A DNA stretch of 8,148 nt from an uncultured Chloroflexota bacterium (GCA_903904765.1 CAIVEA010000801.1:1-8148); one strand, 5' to 3'; shown: positions 1 to 6,397, counted from the stretch's first letter. The notes: generated by a model not told the origin, from the sequence alone. A program made the numbers and translations.

Positions 1-1317
1 GCGGCCGGGCTGGTGGCGGCGGTTGAACTAGGGGTGCTGCTGTTCGTAATCAGCCGCATGCATCTGCCGGAACTGGGTATCGTCCGTTTGGCGGTGGCGC
101 TGCTGATCGGTCTGCTGGCATTCCTGAGCGCACCGCTGATTCTGACGGTGGCGAATGTGGTGGTGCAGCCGGTAGAGGAATTTCTGCGGCGGCGCTTCAT
201 CGCGCAGGCGCGGGGTGTACTGGACGAAGTGCGGCCTACGGTGGTGGGTATCACGGGCAGTTACGGCAAGACCAGCACCAAAACCTACCTGACGCACATC
301 CTGAACGGGCGCTACAAGACCTATCCCACGCCCAAGAGCTACAACACCATGATGGGCGTGTGTATCGCCATCAATAACGACATCGCTCATGATCGCGGGA
401 TTGAGTATTTCGTGTGCGAGATGGGCGCATATATCCCCGGCGAAATCGAGCGTATTTGCGATTTGACGCACCCTGCCATCAGCATTGTGGTCGAAGTGGG
501 GCCGCAGCATCTGGAGCGTTTTGGTTCGCTGGAAAACATAGCGATAGCCAAGTACGAGATCATCAAGGCGCTGCCACAGGATGGGGTAGGGGTGTTCAAC
601 TGGGATAACCCGTATGTGCGCGAAATGTACCGACGCGGTTATCCGCAGACTCGCCTCGCGGTCAGTCAGACGGTTGACCCGCATAGCATCTCCACTGATG
701 GGCCGCGTTTTGTGGCTTCCGATGTACAGGAAACGCTGGACGGCCTACGCTTTACGGTGACGGATACCGCTACTGGGCAGGCTGAAGTGTTTGAGATGCC
801 GCTGCTAGGGCAGCATAACGTCACCAATGTGCTGCTGGCGACGGCTGTGGCGGTGCATGAGGGCATGCCGCTGCGAGATGTGGCGCGGCGGGTGCGCGGG
901 TTGCAACCGGCTGAAAGCCGCTTGGTGCGGCAGGTCACGCCGGAGGGCATCACGATCATCAACGATGCCTACAGCGCGAATCCGGTGGGGATTGTGTACG
1001 CGCTGCGGGTGCTGGCGCTGCACCAGACCGGGCGGCGTTTGCTCATCACCCCCGGCATGGTGGAGTTGGGGATGCTTCAGGAACAGGAGAACCGTAAACT
1101 GGGCGAGATTGCCGCGCACCATGCGACGGATGTGATTCTGGTCGGCTCTAAACAGACACAACCGATCCGCGAGGGGCTGCTGGCGGCAGGGTTCGCAGCG
1201 GATCGCCTTCAAGTGGTGGAAATGCTGGCGGAAGCGGTGGCATGGTATCGGAGCAACCTGCGGACGGGCGATTGCGTACTCTTTATGAATGACCTCCCCG
1301 AAACCTATTCGTCATAG
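1..1317 (+). CDS. murF: MurF-like Mur ligase with hydrophobic N-terminal segments (5' end missing)
   Basis: Mur-family ATP-dependent amide ligase. MurF adds D-Ala-D-Ala to UDP-MurNAc-tripeptide in peptidoglycan synthesis. The frame is open from base 1, so the true start is probably upstream; a GTG at 13 would give 434 aa, and residues are numbered from it. The P-loop GITGSYGKTSTK is at 79-90, followed by the EMGA motif (136-139), GPQHLERFGSLENIAIAKYE (163-182, including the probable carbamylated Lys180), GQHNVTN (266-272) and DAYSANP (318-324). This order of motifs is MurF-like. Residues 1-50 form two hydrophobic stretches instead of the soluble UDP-substrate domain of classical MurF. The C-terminus reads NDLPETY rather than the usual KGSR-type motif. 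The gene lies upstream of a DUF456 gene and ddl, which supports a D-Ala-D-Ala role. The family is certain; exact substrate is less so. Confidence 0.88.
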   Translation, partial: AAGLVAAVELGVLLFVISRMHLPELGIVRLAVALLIGLLAFLSAPLILTVANVVVQPVEEFLRRRFIAQARGVLDEVRPTVVGITGSYGKTSTKTYLTHILNGRYKTYPTPKSYNTMMGVCIAINNDIAHDRGIEYFVCEMGAYIPGEIERICDLTHPAISIVVEVGPQHLERFGSLENIAIAKYEIIKALPQDGVGVFNWDNPYVREMYRRGYPQTRLAVSQTVDPHSISTDGPRFVASDVQETLDGLRFTVTDTATGQAEVFEMPLLGQHNVTNVLLATAVAVHEGMPLRDVARRVRGLQPAESRLVRQVTPEGITIINDAYSANPVGIVYALRVLALHQTGRRLLITPGMVELGMLQEQENRKLGEIAAHHATDVILVGSKQTQPIREGLLAAGFAADRLQVVEMLAEAVAWYRSNLRTGDCVLFMNDLPETYSS

Positions 1318-1328
1318 GTCGGGAAGTG

Positions 1329-1335
1329 AAGGGGA
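1329..1335 (+). promoter_or_regulatory. Shine-Dalgarno for the DUF456 gene
   Basis: AAGGGGA lies 6 nt before the ATG at 1342 and selects that start over the in-frame ATG at 1348. It sits in the 24-bp gap after the Mur ligase stop codon, which fits translation from a shared mRNA. Confidence 0.6.
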
Positions 1336-1341
1336 CGCAGT

Positions 1342-1845
1342 ATGGAGATGGGGCAGAGCGTTTTGTTGCTGGTGGCGGGTGCGTCCATGCTGGTCGCTCT
1401 GCTGCTGGCCTTCGTGCCGATCATGCCGGGTGCGGTGCTGGTATGGGGCGTGGGCATAGCGTTCGGATTTCTGGAAGGTTGGCAGCGAATCACGGTGGCT
1501 TCGGGCATTGTGATGAGCCTGCTGATGCTCGTGGCGGTGACGAGCGATTTCTGGTTGCCGTTGCTGGGCGCGAAAACAGGCGGCATGACCTGTCTGGGCG
1601 CGGTCGGCGGGCTGGTGGGCGGCATTCTCGGTACGTTCTTCATCCCGATTCCGGTGGTGGGGACGCTGCTGGGCAGCGTGGTTGGCACGCTGGCGGTGGA
1701 GTTCGTCCGCTTTCGCCATGTGCGTAAGGCTTTACAGGCAGGACAAACGGCGGCTAAAATGTTCGTTCTGGGTTATGTGATCGAAGTGGCTGCCAGCGCA
1801 GCGATTGCCATCACATTCTTCATCAGTCTATTGACCAGCAGATAA
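1342..1845 (+). CDS. DUF456 family integral membrane protein
   Basis: A 167-aa, strongly hydrophobic protein. Residues 5-40 form one or two membrane segments with a short PIMPG turn (26-30), like the LPGLPG-type turn typical of DUF456. Further helices lie at about 50-75, 82-100 and 105-120, rich in Gly and with GG/GxxxG spacing, and a last one at about 143-163. A short basic stretch (RFRHVRK, about 123-129) separates the glycine-rich half from the last helix and is probably cytosolic. The family has no established biochemical function. The gene sits between the Mur ligase and ddl with short gaps (24 and 48 bp), so it is probably co-transcribed with wall-precursor genes; a role in envelope assembly is only inference from that position. 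The family assignment was made by eye from the PGxPG-like turn, the glycine-rich helices and the length. Confidence 0.75.
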   Translation: MEMGQSVLLLVAGASMLVALLLAFVPIMPGAVLVWGVGIAFGFLEGWQRITVASGIVMSLLMLVAVTSDFWLPLLGAKTGGMTCLGAVGGLVGGILGTFFIPIPVVGTLLGSVVGTLAVEFVRFRHVRKALQAGQTAAKMFVLGYVIEVAASAAIAITFFISLLTSR

Positions 1846-1881
1846 CGCGGGGCTGCGGCTGGCGCACCCGGCGATACCAGC

Positions 1882-1887
1882 GAGGAG
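1882..1887 (+). promoter_or_regulatory. Shine-Dalgarno for ddl
   Basis: GAGGAG lies 6 nt upstream of the ATG at 1894. It is the best match to the anti-Shine-Dalgarno sequence in the window and fixes the ddl start. The 48-bp gap between the DUF456 stop and ddl shows no convincing promoter or terminator. Confidence 0.7.
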
Positions 1888-1893
1888 CAGGGT

Positions 1894-3117
1894 ATGAGCG
1901 CGAGACGCAAAACCACCGTAGCCGTCATCTTCGGCGGGCGCAGTGTTGAACATGATGTTTCGATTGTCACCGGACATCAGGTGATGCGTGCTTTCGACCC
2001 CGAACGTACCGATGTTGTGCCGATCTACATTGATCGGCTAGGGCGCTGGTATACGGGCGAACCCCTGCGTGAATTGAAGAACTTCCAGAACGAAATCATC
2101 AGCATGAAAGGCGTTTATAGTGCCATCCTCTCCCCTAGCACCGAGCATCACGGGCTGATTGTGAACCCGACTGCCGGACGCTTTGAAAAGAGCGAGATCA
2201 TCCGCCTAGATGCAGTATTCCCGGCGGTGCATGGCACGCACGGCGAAGATGGCACGCTTCAGGGCTTGTTTGAACTGGCAGATATTGCTTACGTAGGCTG
2301 CGGCGTGCTGGCATCGGCACTGGCAAATGACAAGATAATGACCAAGATCGCGCTCAGCCAGCAAGGTGTGCCGATTGTGGATGCCGTGTCGTTCACCCGT
2401 GCCGAGTGGCTGGATGCGCCGGATAAGGTCGTCAGCCACATCATCCATCAACTGAAGTACCCGATGTTCGTGAAACCGGCTACGTTGGGGTCGAGCATTG
2501 GTATCAGCAAAGTGAGCGATGAGGCGCTACTGCGAACGGGCATCGAGATGGCGGCGAATCTGGATCGGCGCGTTCTGGTCGAGCAGGCGGTTGAGGATGC
2601 GCTTGAGATCAACTGCGCTGTGATGGGGCATGATGACCAGATTCGTGCTTCGGTGCTGGAGCAACCCGTATCGTGGGATCAGTTCCTGACCTACGAGGAC
2701 AAGTATATGCGTGGCAACGAAGGCATGAAAAGCGCCGAACGCCTGATCCCCGCCCCCTTGAGTGCGGAGATGACTGAAGAAATTCGTGGGCTGGCCGTGC
2801 GTGCTTTTCGCGGCATCGAAGGGTCGGGTACGGCGCGATTGGATTTCCTCGTGCAGTTGGACGCGGGCAAGATTTACTTGAACGAGATCAACACCATGCC
2901 GGGGTCGCTGGCCTTTTACCTGTGGCAGGAAGAAGGCATGTCCCCGCGTGATGTGGTGTACGCGCTGTTGGATGCTGCCCGCGAAGCACAGGCCGAGAAG
3001 CGCCGTAACTCGTATGATTACCGCACCAGCTTGGTCGAACTGACGGCGGCACGCGGATTGAAGGGCGTGAAGGGCAGCAAACGCGACACTAAAACCGTAA
3101 GCAAACCCACTGGTTAG
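1894..3117 (+). CDS. ddl: D-alanine--D-alanine ligase (ATP-grasp)
   Basis: Joins two D-alanines using ATP to give the dipeptide used by MurF; a cytosolic enzyme. It has 407 aa, longer than the 300-370 aa usual for the family. Motifs: FGGRSVEHDVS (13-23, Glu19), HGTHGEDGTLQG (113-124), KPATLGSSIG (194-203), a YEDKY omega-loop motif (267-271), ARLDF (314-318) and NEINTMPG (330-337). By alignment to E. coli DdlB, the catalytic triad Glu15-Ser150-Tyr216 corresponds to Glu19-Ser200-Tyr271, and metal and phosphate ligands are kept (Lys194, Lys270, Asp317, Glu331, Asn333). Tyr271 argues for D-Ala-D-Ala rather than D-Ala-D-lactate synthesis. After NEINTMPG the usual loop with Ser281 is replaced by SLAFYLW (338-344), a variant that may affect the second D-Ala site. 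The last 40 or so residues form a basic Lys/Arg-rich tail of unknown role. Third gene of a probable murF-DUF456-ddl operon. Confidence 0.95.
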   Translation: MSARRKTTVAVIFGGRSVEHDVSIVTGHQVMRAFDPERTDVVPIYIDRLGRWYTGEPLRELKNFQNEIISMKGVYSAILSPSTEHHGLIVNPTAGRFEKSEIIRLDAVFPAVHGTHGEDGTLQGLFELADIAYVGCGVLASALANDKIMTKIALSQQGVPIVDAVSFTRAEWLDAPDKVVSHIIHQLKYPMFVKPATLGSSIGISKVSDEALLRTGIEMAANLDRRVLVEQAVEDALEINCAVMGHDDQIRASVLEQPVSWDQFLTYEDKYMRGNEGMKSAERLIPAPLSAEMTEEIRGLAVRAFRGIEGSGTARLDFLVQLDAGKIYLNEINTMPGSLAFYLWQEEGMSPRDVVYALLDAAREAQAEKRRNSYDYRTSLVELTAARGLKGVKGSKRDTKTVSKPTG

Positions 3118-3143
3118 CCGATGCTGGCAGACTCGATTACAAT
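3115..3143 (+). promoter_or_regulatory. Possible promoter of the lipoprotein gene
   Basis: TACAAT at 3138-3143 matches the -10 consensus in five of six positions and lies 38 bp before the chosen GTG start. The matching -35 region is poor: the best candidate is TTAGCC at 3114-3119, which overlaps the ddl stop codon. It would allow the lipoprotein to be transcribed separately from the wall operon, but read-through from ddl is equally possible because no terminator is visible in the 64-bp gap. Confidence 0.3.
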
Positions 3144-3181
3144 AGAGCAGTTGTGACCTGCTGGATTGAATGGAGTTTGCC

Positions 3182-5179
3182 GTGATCTTGCGTAAACCAT
3201 TCAGCGTTTTCCCTCTCTTCCTGCTGGCAATCGTGCTGGCGGGCTGTGCGGGCGATCCAACGCCGCAGGTTGTGACGTTCATTCCTAGTGCGACAGCCGG
3301 GGCGCTGGTTCCCACACGCATCCCGACCAGTACACCCACCCCGGTGACGGCTACCGCCACAGCAACGGCGACAGCCACCCCCACTGATACACCTACGCCG
3401 ACCCTGACTCCGACCCCCGCGACTCCAGTGGCGGAAGCGGCGCGGGCACTGCCAGTGCGCCTTGGCCCCGCCTTGACGTACCCGCAAATTGCCACGCTGG
3501 ACATTGGTGGGCGGGCAGACATTCTGGGCGTGAGCGAGGATGGCGGTTGGTATCAGATCGGGCTGGCGGACGGCGTGATTGGCTGGGTGTCGTCTTCGGA
3601 GAATGTGGTCAGCGCCTACGGTAATGTTCGCAGCGTGCCGATTGCGCTTGCGCCAACCAATACGCCTACACACACGCCGACGGCTACCCCGACGGCGACG
3701 GATACGCCGACGTTTACGCCAACCGCAACAGCGACAGCGACGGCAACAGCGACAGCCACCGATACAGCGACAGCTACATTCACGGCAACGGCTACTGCAA
3801 CGCTGACCTTCACGTCGACAGCTACCGCAACCAACACCCTGACGGCGACTCAACCTACGACTCTCATACCGCCACCTAGCCCTGTGCCAAATACGAATGT
3901 ACAGTCTTCTATCCCGCAGGGCGACCCGCAGGCGATTGTCGCCGCGTTAGGTGTTGACCCGGTTAACAGCTCGTTGAGCGAGCAGTTTGATCGGCAGGTT
4001 TCGGATTTGACGGGGCGCGACAACTGGGTGGAATGGACGGCTTTTAACCAGCGGTATGCCGATTTCATCGTGGGTGCGACGGTGGAATGGGGGTTGGGTG
4101 CGCCTGAAGATTACTGCGGGTTCGTATTCCGGCAGGCTGAATCGCAGTCTGATGCGAATTTCTATTCGGTGGCGATAGACCGTAACAGCAAGATATGGTT
4201 CCAACCACGTTTGAACAGCGAGTGGAAAGATTACACCTACGGGACAGGTGATTCTATTCGGGCGGGCGCTTCGGATGCGAATGAACTGGTACTGGTTGCT
4301 GTGGGCAGTCAGTTCAGCCTGTATGTCAACGGTGCGCTTGCGGGGACGTTCGCGGATAGCACACTTACAGACGGGGATGTGGCTGTCCTTTCAGGAACCG
4401 GAGAAAACAGCGATGCGTCTGGTTGCATCTTCACCAACGGTTGGCTGTGGAAGCTCGATCATGCGCCGGATGTGGTGGGCGGCGGCGAGGAAAGACCGAT
4501 CCGCTACGGGCAGACGCTAACCGGCGCGTTGAACGATACGGTTTTTGAGCAGCAATATCGTTTCAGCGGGCAGGCCGGCGATCAGATTGAAATTCGGATG
4601 TCGGCGACCAGTGGTGATCTGGACTCGTTCATTACGCTGACCGACAATCAGGGCGTTACGCTGCTTGAGAATGATGATGACCCTAACGGCCCCGGACGCG
4701 ATGCACTGCTGACGAATATGACCTTACCCGCCAACGGTGAGTATATCATCATTGCAACCCGTTACGATTGGCGGCAGGGGCATACGACAGGCGGGTATAC
4801 GCTAACGCTGAATTGGGTATCCGGTTCGCAACCGCAACCCAACGAAGGGCTGCCGCTGGCGGTGGGCGATCAAGTGGGCGGCACAGTCAACGATTTGTTA
4901 CCCTCGATCGTCTATACGCTCATGCTGGATGCGCCCACTGTGGTGAATCTGCGGCTGAATCGCGTGAACGGCGATCTGGATGCGTTCTTGATTGTACAGG
5001 ATGCCAGCGGGAATGAAATCGCAATGAATGATGATGCGGCAGGCGAATCCACCCGCGACGCGGCACTGCGGGGTCTGAATCTGGCTCCCGGAACGTATCG
5101 CGTGATTGTATCGCGTTTCCAGGTGCAGCAGGGCTTGACCAGTGGTGATTATCAGTTGACCGTCGAAAGGGGCAATTGA
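3182..5179 (+). CDS. Modular surface lipoprotein: SH3b, jelly-roll, two PPC-like domains
   Basis: A predicted exported lipoprotein of 665 aa. The GTG at 3182 is preferred because GGAG lies 6 nt upstream (3172-3175); an in-frame ATG at 3170 would add four residues. The signal peptide has a basic n-region (RK), a hydrophobic core and the lipobox LAGC with Cys22. Then come a Thr/Pro/Ala tract (about 48-81), an SH3b-like domain (about 87-147, with GGWYQI and GWV), a second Thr/Ala tract (about 158-226), a LamG/jelly-roll-like domain (about 265-427, with YCGFVFR and LYVNG), and two PPC-like beta domains (about 440-546 and 560-662), each with GDLD.F, NDD, RDA.L and a G.T.G.Y.LT ending. The linkers suit O-glycosylated spacers that hold the domains away from the membrane. 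No catalytic motif is visible, so binding to wall, glycan or protein is the likely role. Ligand unknown. Confidence 0.85.
   Translation: MILRKPFSVFPLFLLAIVLAGCAGDPTPQVVTFIPSATAGALVPTRIPTSTPTPVTATATATATATPTDTPTPTLTPTPATPVAEAARALPVRLGPALTYPQIATLDIGGRADILGVSEDGGWYQIGLADGVIGWVSSSENVVSAYGNVRSVPIALAPTNTPTHTPTATPTATDTPTFTPTATATATATATATDTATATFTATATATLTFTSTATATNTLTATQPTTLIPPPSPVPNTNVQSSIPQGDPQAIVAALGVDPVNSSLSEQFDRQVSDLTGRDNWVEWTAFNQRYADFIVGATVEWGLGAPEDYCGFVFRQAESQSDANFYSVAIDRNSKIWFQPRLNSEWKDYTYGTGDSIRAGASDANELVLVAVGSQFSLYVNGALAGTFADSTLTDGDVAVLSGTGENSDASGCIFTNGWLWKLDHAPDVVGGGEERPIRYGQTLTGALNDTVFEQQYRFSGQAGDQIEIRMSATSGDLDSFITLTDNQGVTLLENDDDPNGPGRDALLTNMTLPANGEYIIIATRYDWRQGHTTGGYTLTLNWVSGSQPQPNEGLPLAVGDQVGGTVNDLLPSIVYTLMLDAPTVVNLRLNRVNGDLDAFLIVQDASGNEIAMNDDAAGESTRDAALRGLNLAPGTYRVIVSRFQVQQGLTSGDYQLTVERGN
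3323..3424 (+). repeat. Low-complexity Thr/Pro/Ala-coding tract 1
   Basis: Degenerate ACN/CCN/GCN codon repeats in the lipoprotein gene, between the signal peptide and the SH3b domain. They encode alternating TPT and TAT units and act as a flexible linker. The repetition is imperfect at the DNA level. Confidence 0.7.
3653..3859 (+). repeat. Low-complexity Thr/Ala-coding tract 2
   Basis: About 69 codons, mostly Thr and Ala, in the lipoprotein gene between the SH3b and jelly-roll domains. The first third has Pro every few residues (TPT, TPTAT). The middle is a near-pure Ala-Thr alternation built from imperfect GCNACN hexamers, broken by Asp, Phe and Leu. It is a linker, not an independent element. 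Confidence 0.75.
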
Positions 5180-5200
5180 TGCGCTGACTGCGCCAATGTG

Positions 5201-5917
5201 CTAGGTTTCGATGTTAATCTGGCTGACGAATCGGTAGCCAATGCCATATTCGTTATGGATATAGGTTGGCATCCGGTAGTCGGGTTCGATCTTGTGACGC
5301 AGGTGCGAGACGTAAATGCGCGGGTAGTGATACTCGTTGTGGTACTCAAAACCCCACACATGTTCCAGTATTTGCTGGAAGGTAAGTACCTGCCCCTGCC
5401 GTTTGATGAACATCTCTAGCAAGCGGTACTCGGTAGGGGTCAAGCGCATATCTTTGCCCTTCACCAGTACATGCCGTCCATTCAAATCCACCGAAAGATA
5501 CTCATCCTCGTAGCTCTGAATGTCGTCCTCTTCAGCCGTTTTTTGTTGCCCGTGATAGCGCCGCAGCAAGGCTTTTACCCGTGCCTGAAATTCTACCGGA
5601 CGAATCGGCTTAATCAGGAATTCGTCCGCACCGGCATCCAGTCCCGCCGCAATATCCTGCTCGGTGATGGCGTGGGCAGTCATCATCAGAATCGGTACAT
5701 CGGAGAAATCGCGGACGCGCTTGCAGACGGTCATGCCATCCATTAAGGGGAGCGCAACATCTAGAATGAGGAGTTCCGGGCGCAAGTCATGGAATAAGCG
5801 CAGCCCTTCAAGCCCGTTGAAGGCGGTGAGCGCCTCGTAACCGACATGTTGCAACTCGAGTTGCAGGATGCGCGAGAGTTGACGATCATCCTCAATAATC
5901 AAAATTCGCGTAGTCAT
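5201..5917 (-). CDS. OmpR/PhoB-family response regulator
   Basis: DNA-binding response regulator of a two-component system, 238 aa. The receiver domain (1-120) has the acidic pair Asp10-Asp11, phospho-acceptor Asp53 in LILDVALPLMDG, Thr80 and Lys103 (KP), so it should be phosphorylatable. After a linker rich in acidic residues (about 125-140) comes a winged-helix domain (about 140-233) with LTPTEYRLLE, the recognition-helix region HYPRIYVSHLRHKIE and the wing motif GIGYRF. No histidine kinase is in the window, so its partner lies elsewhere or upstream of this region. It converges on the lipoprotein gene (21-bp gap) and diverges from the small membrane protein gene. No strong Shine-Dalgarno precedes the ATG, but an extended -10 element lies about 36 bp upstream. 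The signal it responds to cannot be told from the sequence. Confidence 0.96.
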   Translation of the reverse strand: MTTRILIIEDDRQLSRILQLELQHVGYEALTAFNGLEGLRLFHDLRPELLILDVALPLMDGMTVCKRVRDFSDVPILMMTAHAITEQDIAAGLDAGADEFLIKPIRPVEFQARVKALLRRYHGQQKTAEEDDIQSYEDEYLSVDLNGRHVLVKGKDMRLTPTEYRLLEMFIKRQGQVLTFQQILEHVWGFEYHNEYHYPRIYVSHLRHKIEPDYRMPTYIHNEYGIGYRFVSQINIET

Positions 5918-5952
5918 ACTAACTGCTCACTGTTTGAATCTGTTCAGTGTGC

Positions 5953-5961
5953 ATTATAACA
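5953..5961 (-). promoter_or_regulatory. Extended -10 promoter of the response regulator
   Basis: Read on the minus strand, these bases are TGTTATAAT: a perfect TATAAT with the TGn extension. Transcription would start near 5946, giving a leader of about 29 nt before the ATG at 5917. No good -35 hexamer is present at normal spacing, as is usual for extended -10 promoters or for those helped by an activator. Confidence 0.65.
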
Positions 5962-5975
5962 CCGCTTGCGAAATT

Positions 5976-5990
5976 GCTGGCTGTTGGCTG
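5976..5990. repeat. Short direct repeat in the divergent promoter region
   Basis: TGGCTG occurs at 5978-5983 and again at 5985-5990, a 7-bp period. It covers the place where the -35 element of the regulator promoter would be and overlaps a possible -35 (TTGGCT) for the plus-strand gene. A regulator-binding site is possible. Two six-base copies could also arise by chance. Confidence 0.3.
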
Positions 5991-6013
5991 AATTTGTATA
6001 GATCGTGTATGCT
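5984..6013 (+). promoter_or_regulatory. Candidate promoter of the small membrane protein gene
   Basis: TTGGCT (5984-5989) and TATGCT (6008-6013) are separated by 18 bp, each matching four of six consensus bases. The start of transcription would be about 30 nt before the ATG at 6050. A second, equally weak pair (TTGCTG at 5974, TATAGA at 5997, spacer 17) overlaps it, so which one is used is uncertain. Confidence 0.35.
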
Positions 6014-6049
6014 TTACTGTGCATGTTCTACAAGTGCAGGGGCGAAAAG

Positions 6050-6397
6050 ATGAACAAAGCCACAGGTGGAAAATCGCGTGCCGAGGAGCGCACAGAACGG
6101 CTGACATGGTTCTTGCTGGTGCTGGTTTTTGCCTTGATCCAAGTTCTGGCGGACAGCGGCTTCAAATTTCCAAATTGGATTGTGCCACTTTCAGGCGCGG
6201 TCATCTTGCTCGGTTCTGGCCTGTACCAGTATTCGCGCCGCTGGCGGGTTAGTCCCACGACGTGGTTAGGCGGGGCGCTACTGGCGGGGTTGGCCTCGGT
6301 CAACCTGTACTGGAGTCCTGATCGTAACTTTTTGGGGATTTGTCTGCTGGTATTCGCCGGTGTCATCATCATCGGCATAGTGACAGGGGAGACTTAA
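6050..6397 (+). CDS. Small four-helix membrane protein, unknown function
   Basis: A 115-aa protein I do not recognise. The ATG at 6050 has AGGGG at 6038-6042, 7 nt upstream; a GTG at 6005 would add 15 residues but has no ribosome binding site and overlaps the candidate -10. The first 18 residues are polar and charged (several Lys, Arg and Glu) and probably cytosolic. Four hydrophobic segments follow: about 20-34 (WFLLVLVFALIQVLA), 44-62, 72-88 and 95-113. A YSRRWR stretch after the second segment and an SPDRN stretch before the fourth fit short polar loops. There are no enzymatic motifs. It is divergent from the response regulator and 67 bp upstream of the PucR-type regulator, so it may share an mRNA with the latter. 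A link to either regulator is only positional. Confidence 0.75.
   Translation: MNKATGGKSRAEERTERLTWFLLVLVFALIQVLADSGFKFPNWIVPLSGAVILLGSGLYQYSRRWRVSPTTWLGGALLAGLASVNLYWSPDRNFLGICLLVFAGVIIIGIVTGET

Noticed and set aside
28..684. 218-aa minus-strand frame
   Set aside because: It lies entirely opposite the MurF-like gene, whose motifs are clear, and its His/Gln/Arg-rich translation resembles no family.
1894..3117. Ddl as a VanA-type D-Ala-D-lactate ligase of a resistance cluster
   Set aside because: The YEDKY motif keeps the Tyr (271) typical of D-Ala-D-Ala enzymes, and no vanH, vanX or vanRS-like genes are adjacent. The response regulator at 5201-5917 is on the other strand and separated by the lipoprotein gene.
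2527..3522. 331-aa open frame on the minus strand
   Set aside because: It runs across the ddl 3' end, the intergenic gap and the lipoprotein 5' end. Part of its translation is a Val/Ala/Gly repeat produced by the antisense of the Thr/Pro/Ala tract. No domain is recognisable.
3616..3837. 73-aa Val/Ala minus-strand frame resembling a hydrophobic peptide
   Set aside because: A pure alternation of Val and Ala opposite Thr/Ala codons; an artefact of the repeat.
3137..3853. 238-aa minus-strand frame rich in Arg and Cys
   Set aside because: It is the antisense of the low-complexity linkers and SH3b region of the lipoprotein. Its composition comes from the codon repeats, and it lacks a ribosome binding site.
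3653..3859. Repeat cluster as CRISPR or tandem-repeat element
   Set aside because: The units are degenerate codon hexamers with no spacers, and the reading frame is kept throughout, so this is a protein linker.
5180..5195. Hairpin between the convergent genes as a bidirectional terminator
   Set aside because: GCGC-TGACT-GCGC gives only a 4-bp stem and has no T-run on either side.
6005..6049. GTG at 6005 as the start of the small membrane protein
   Set aside because: It has no ribosome binding site and overlaps a candidate -10, whereas the ATG at 6050 has AGGGG at good spacing.
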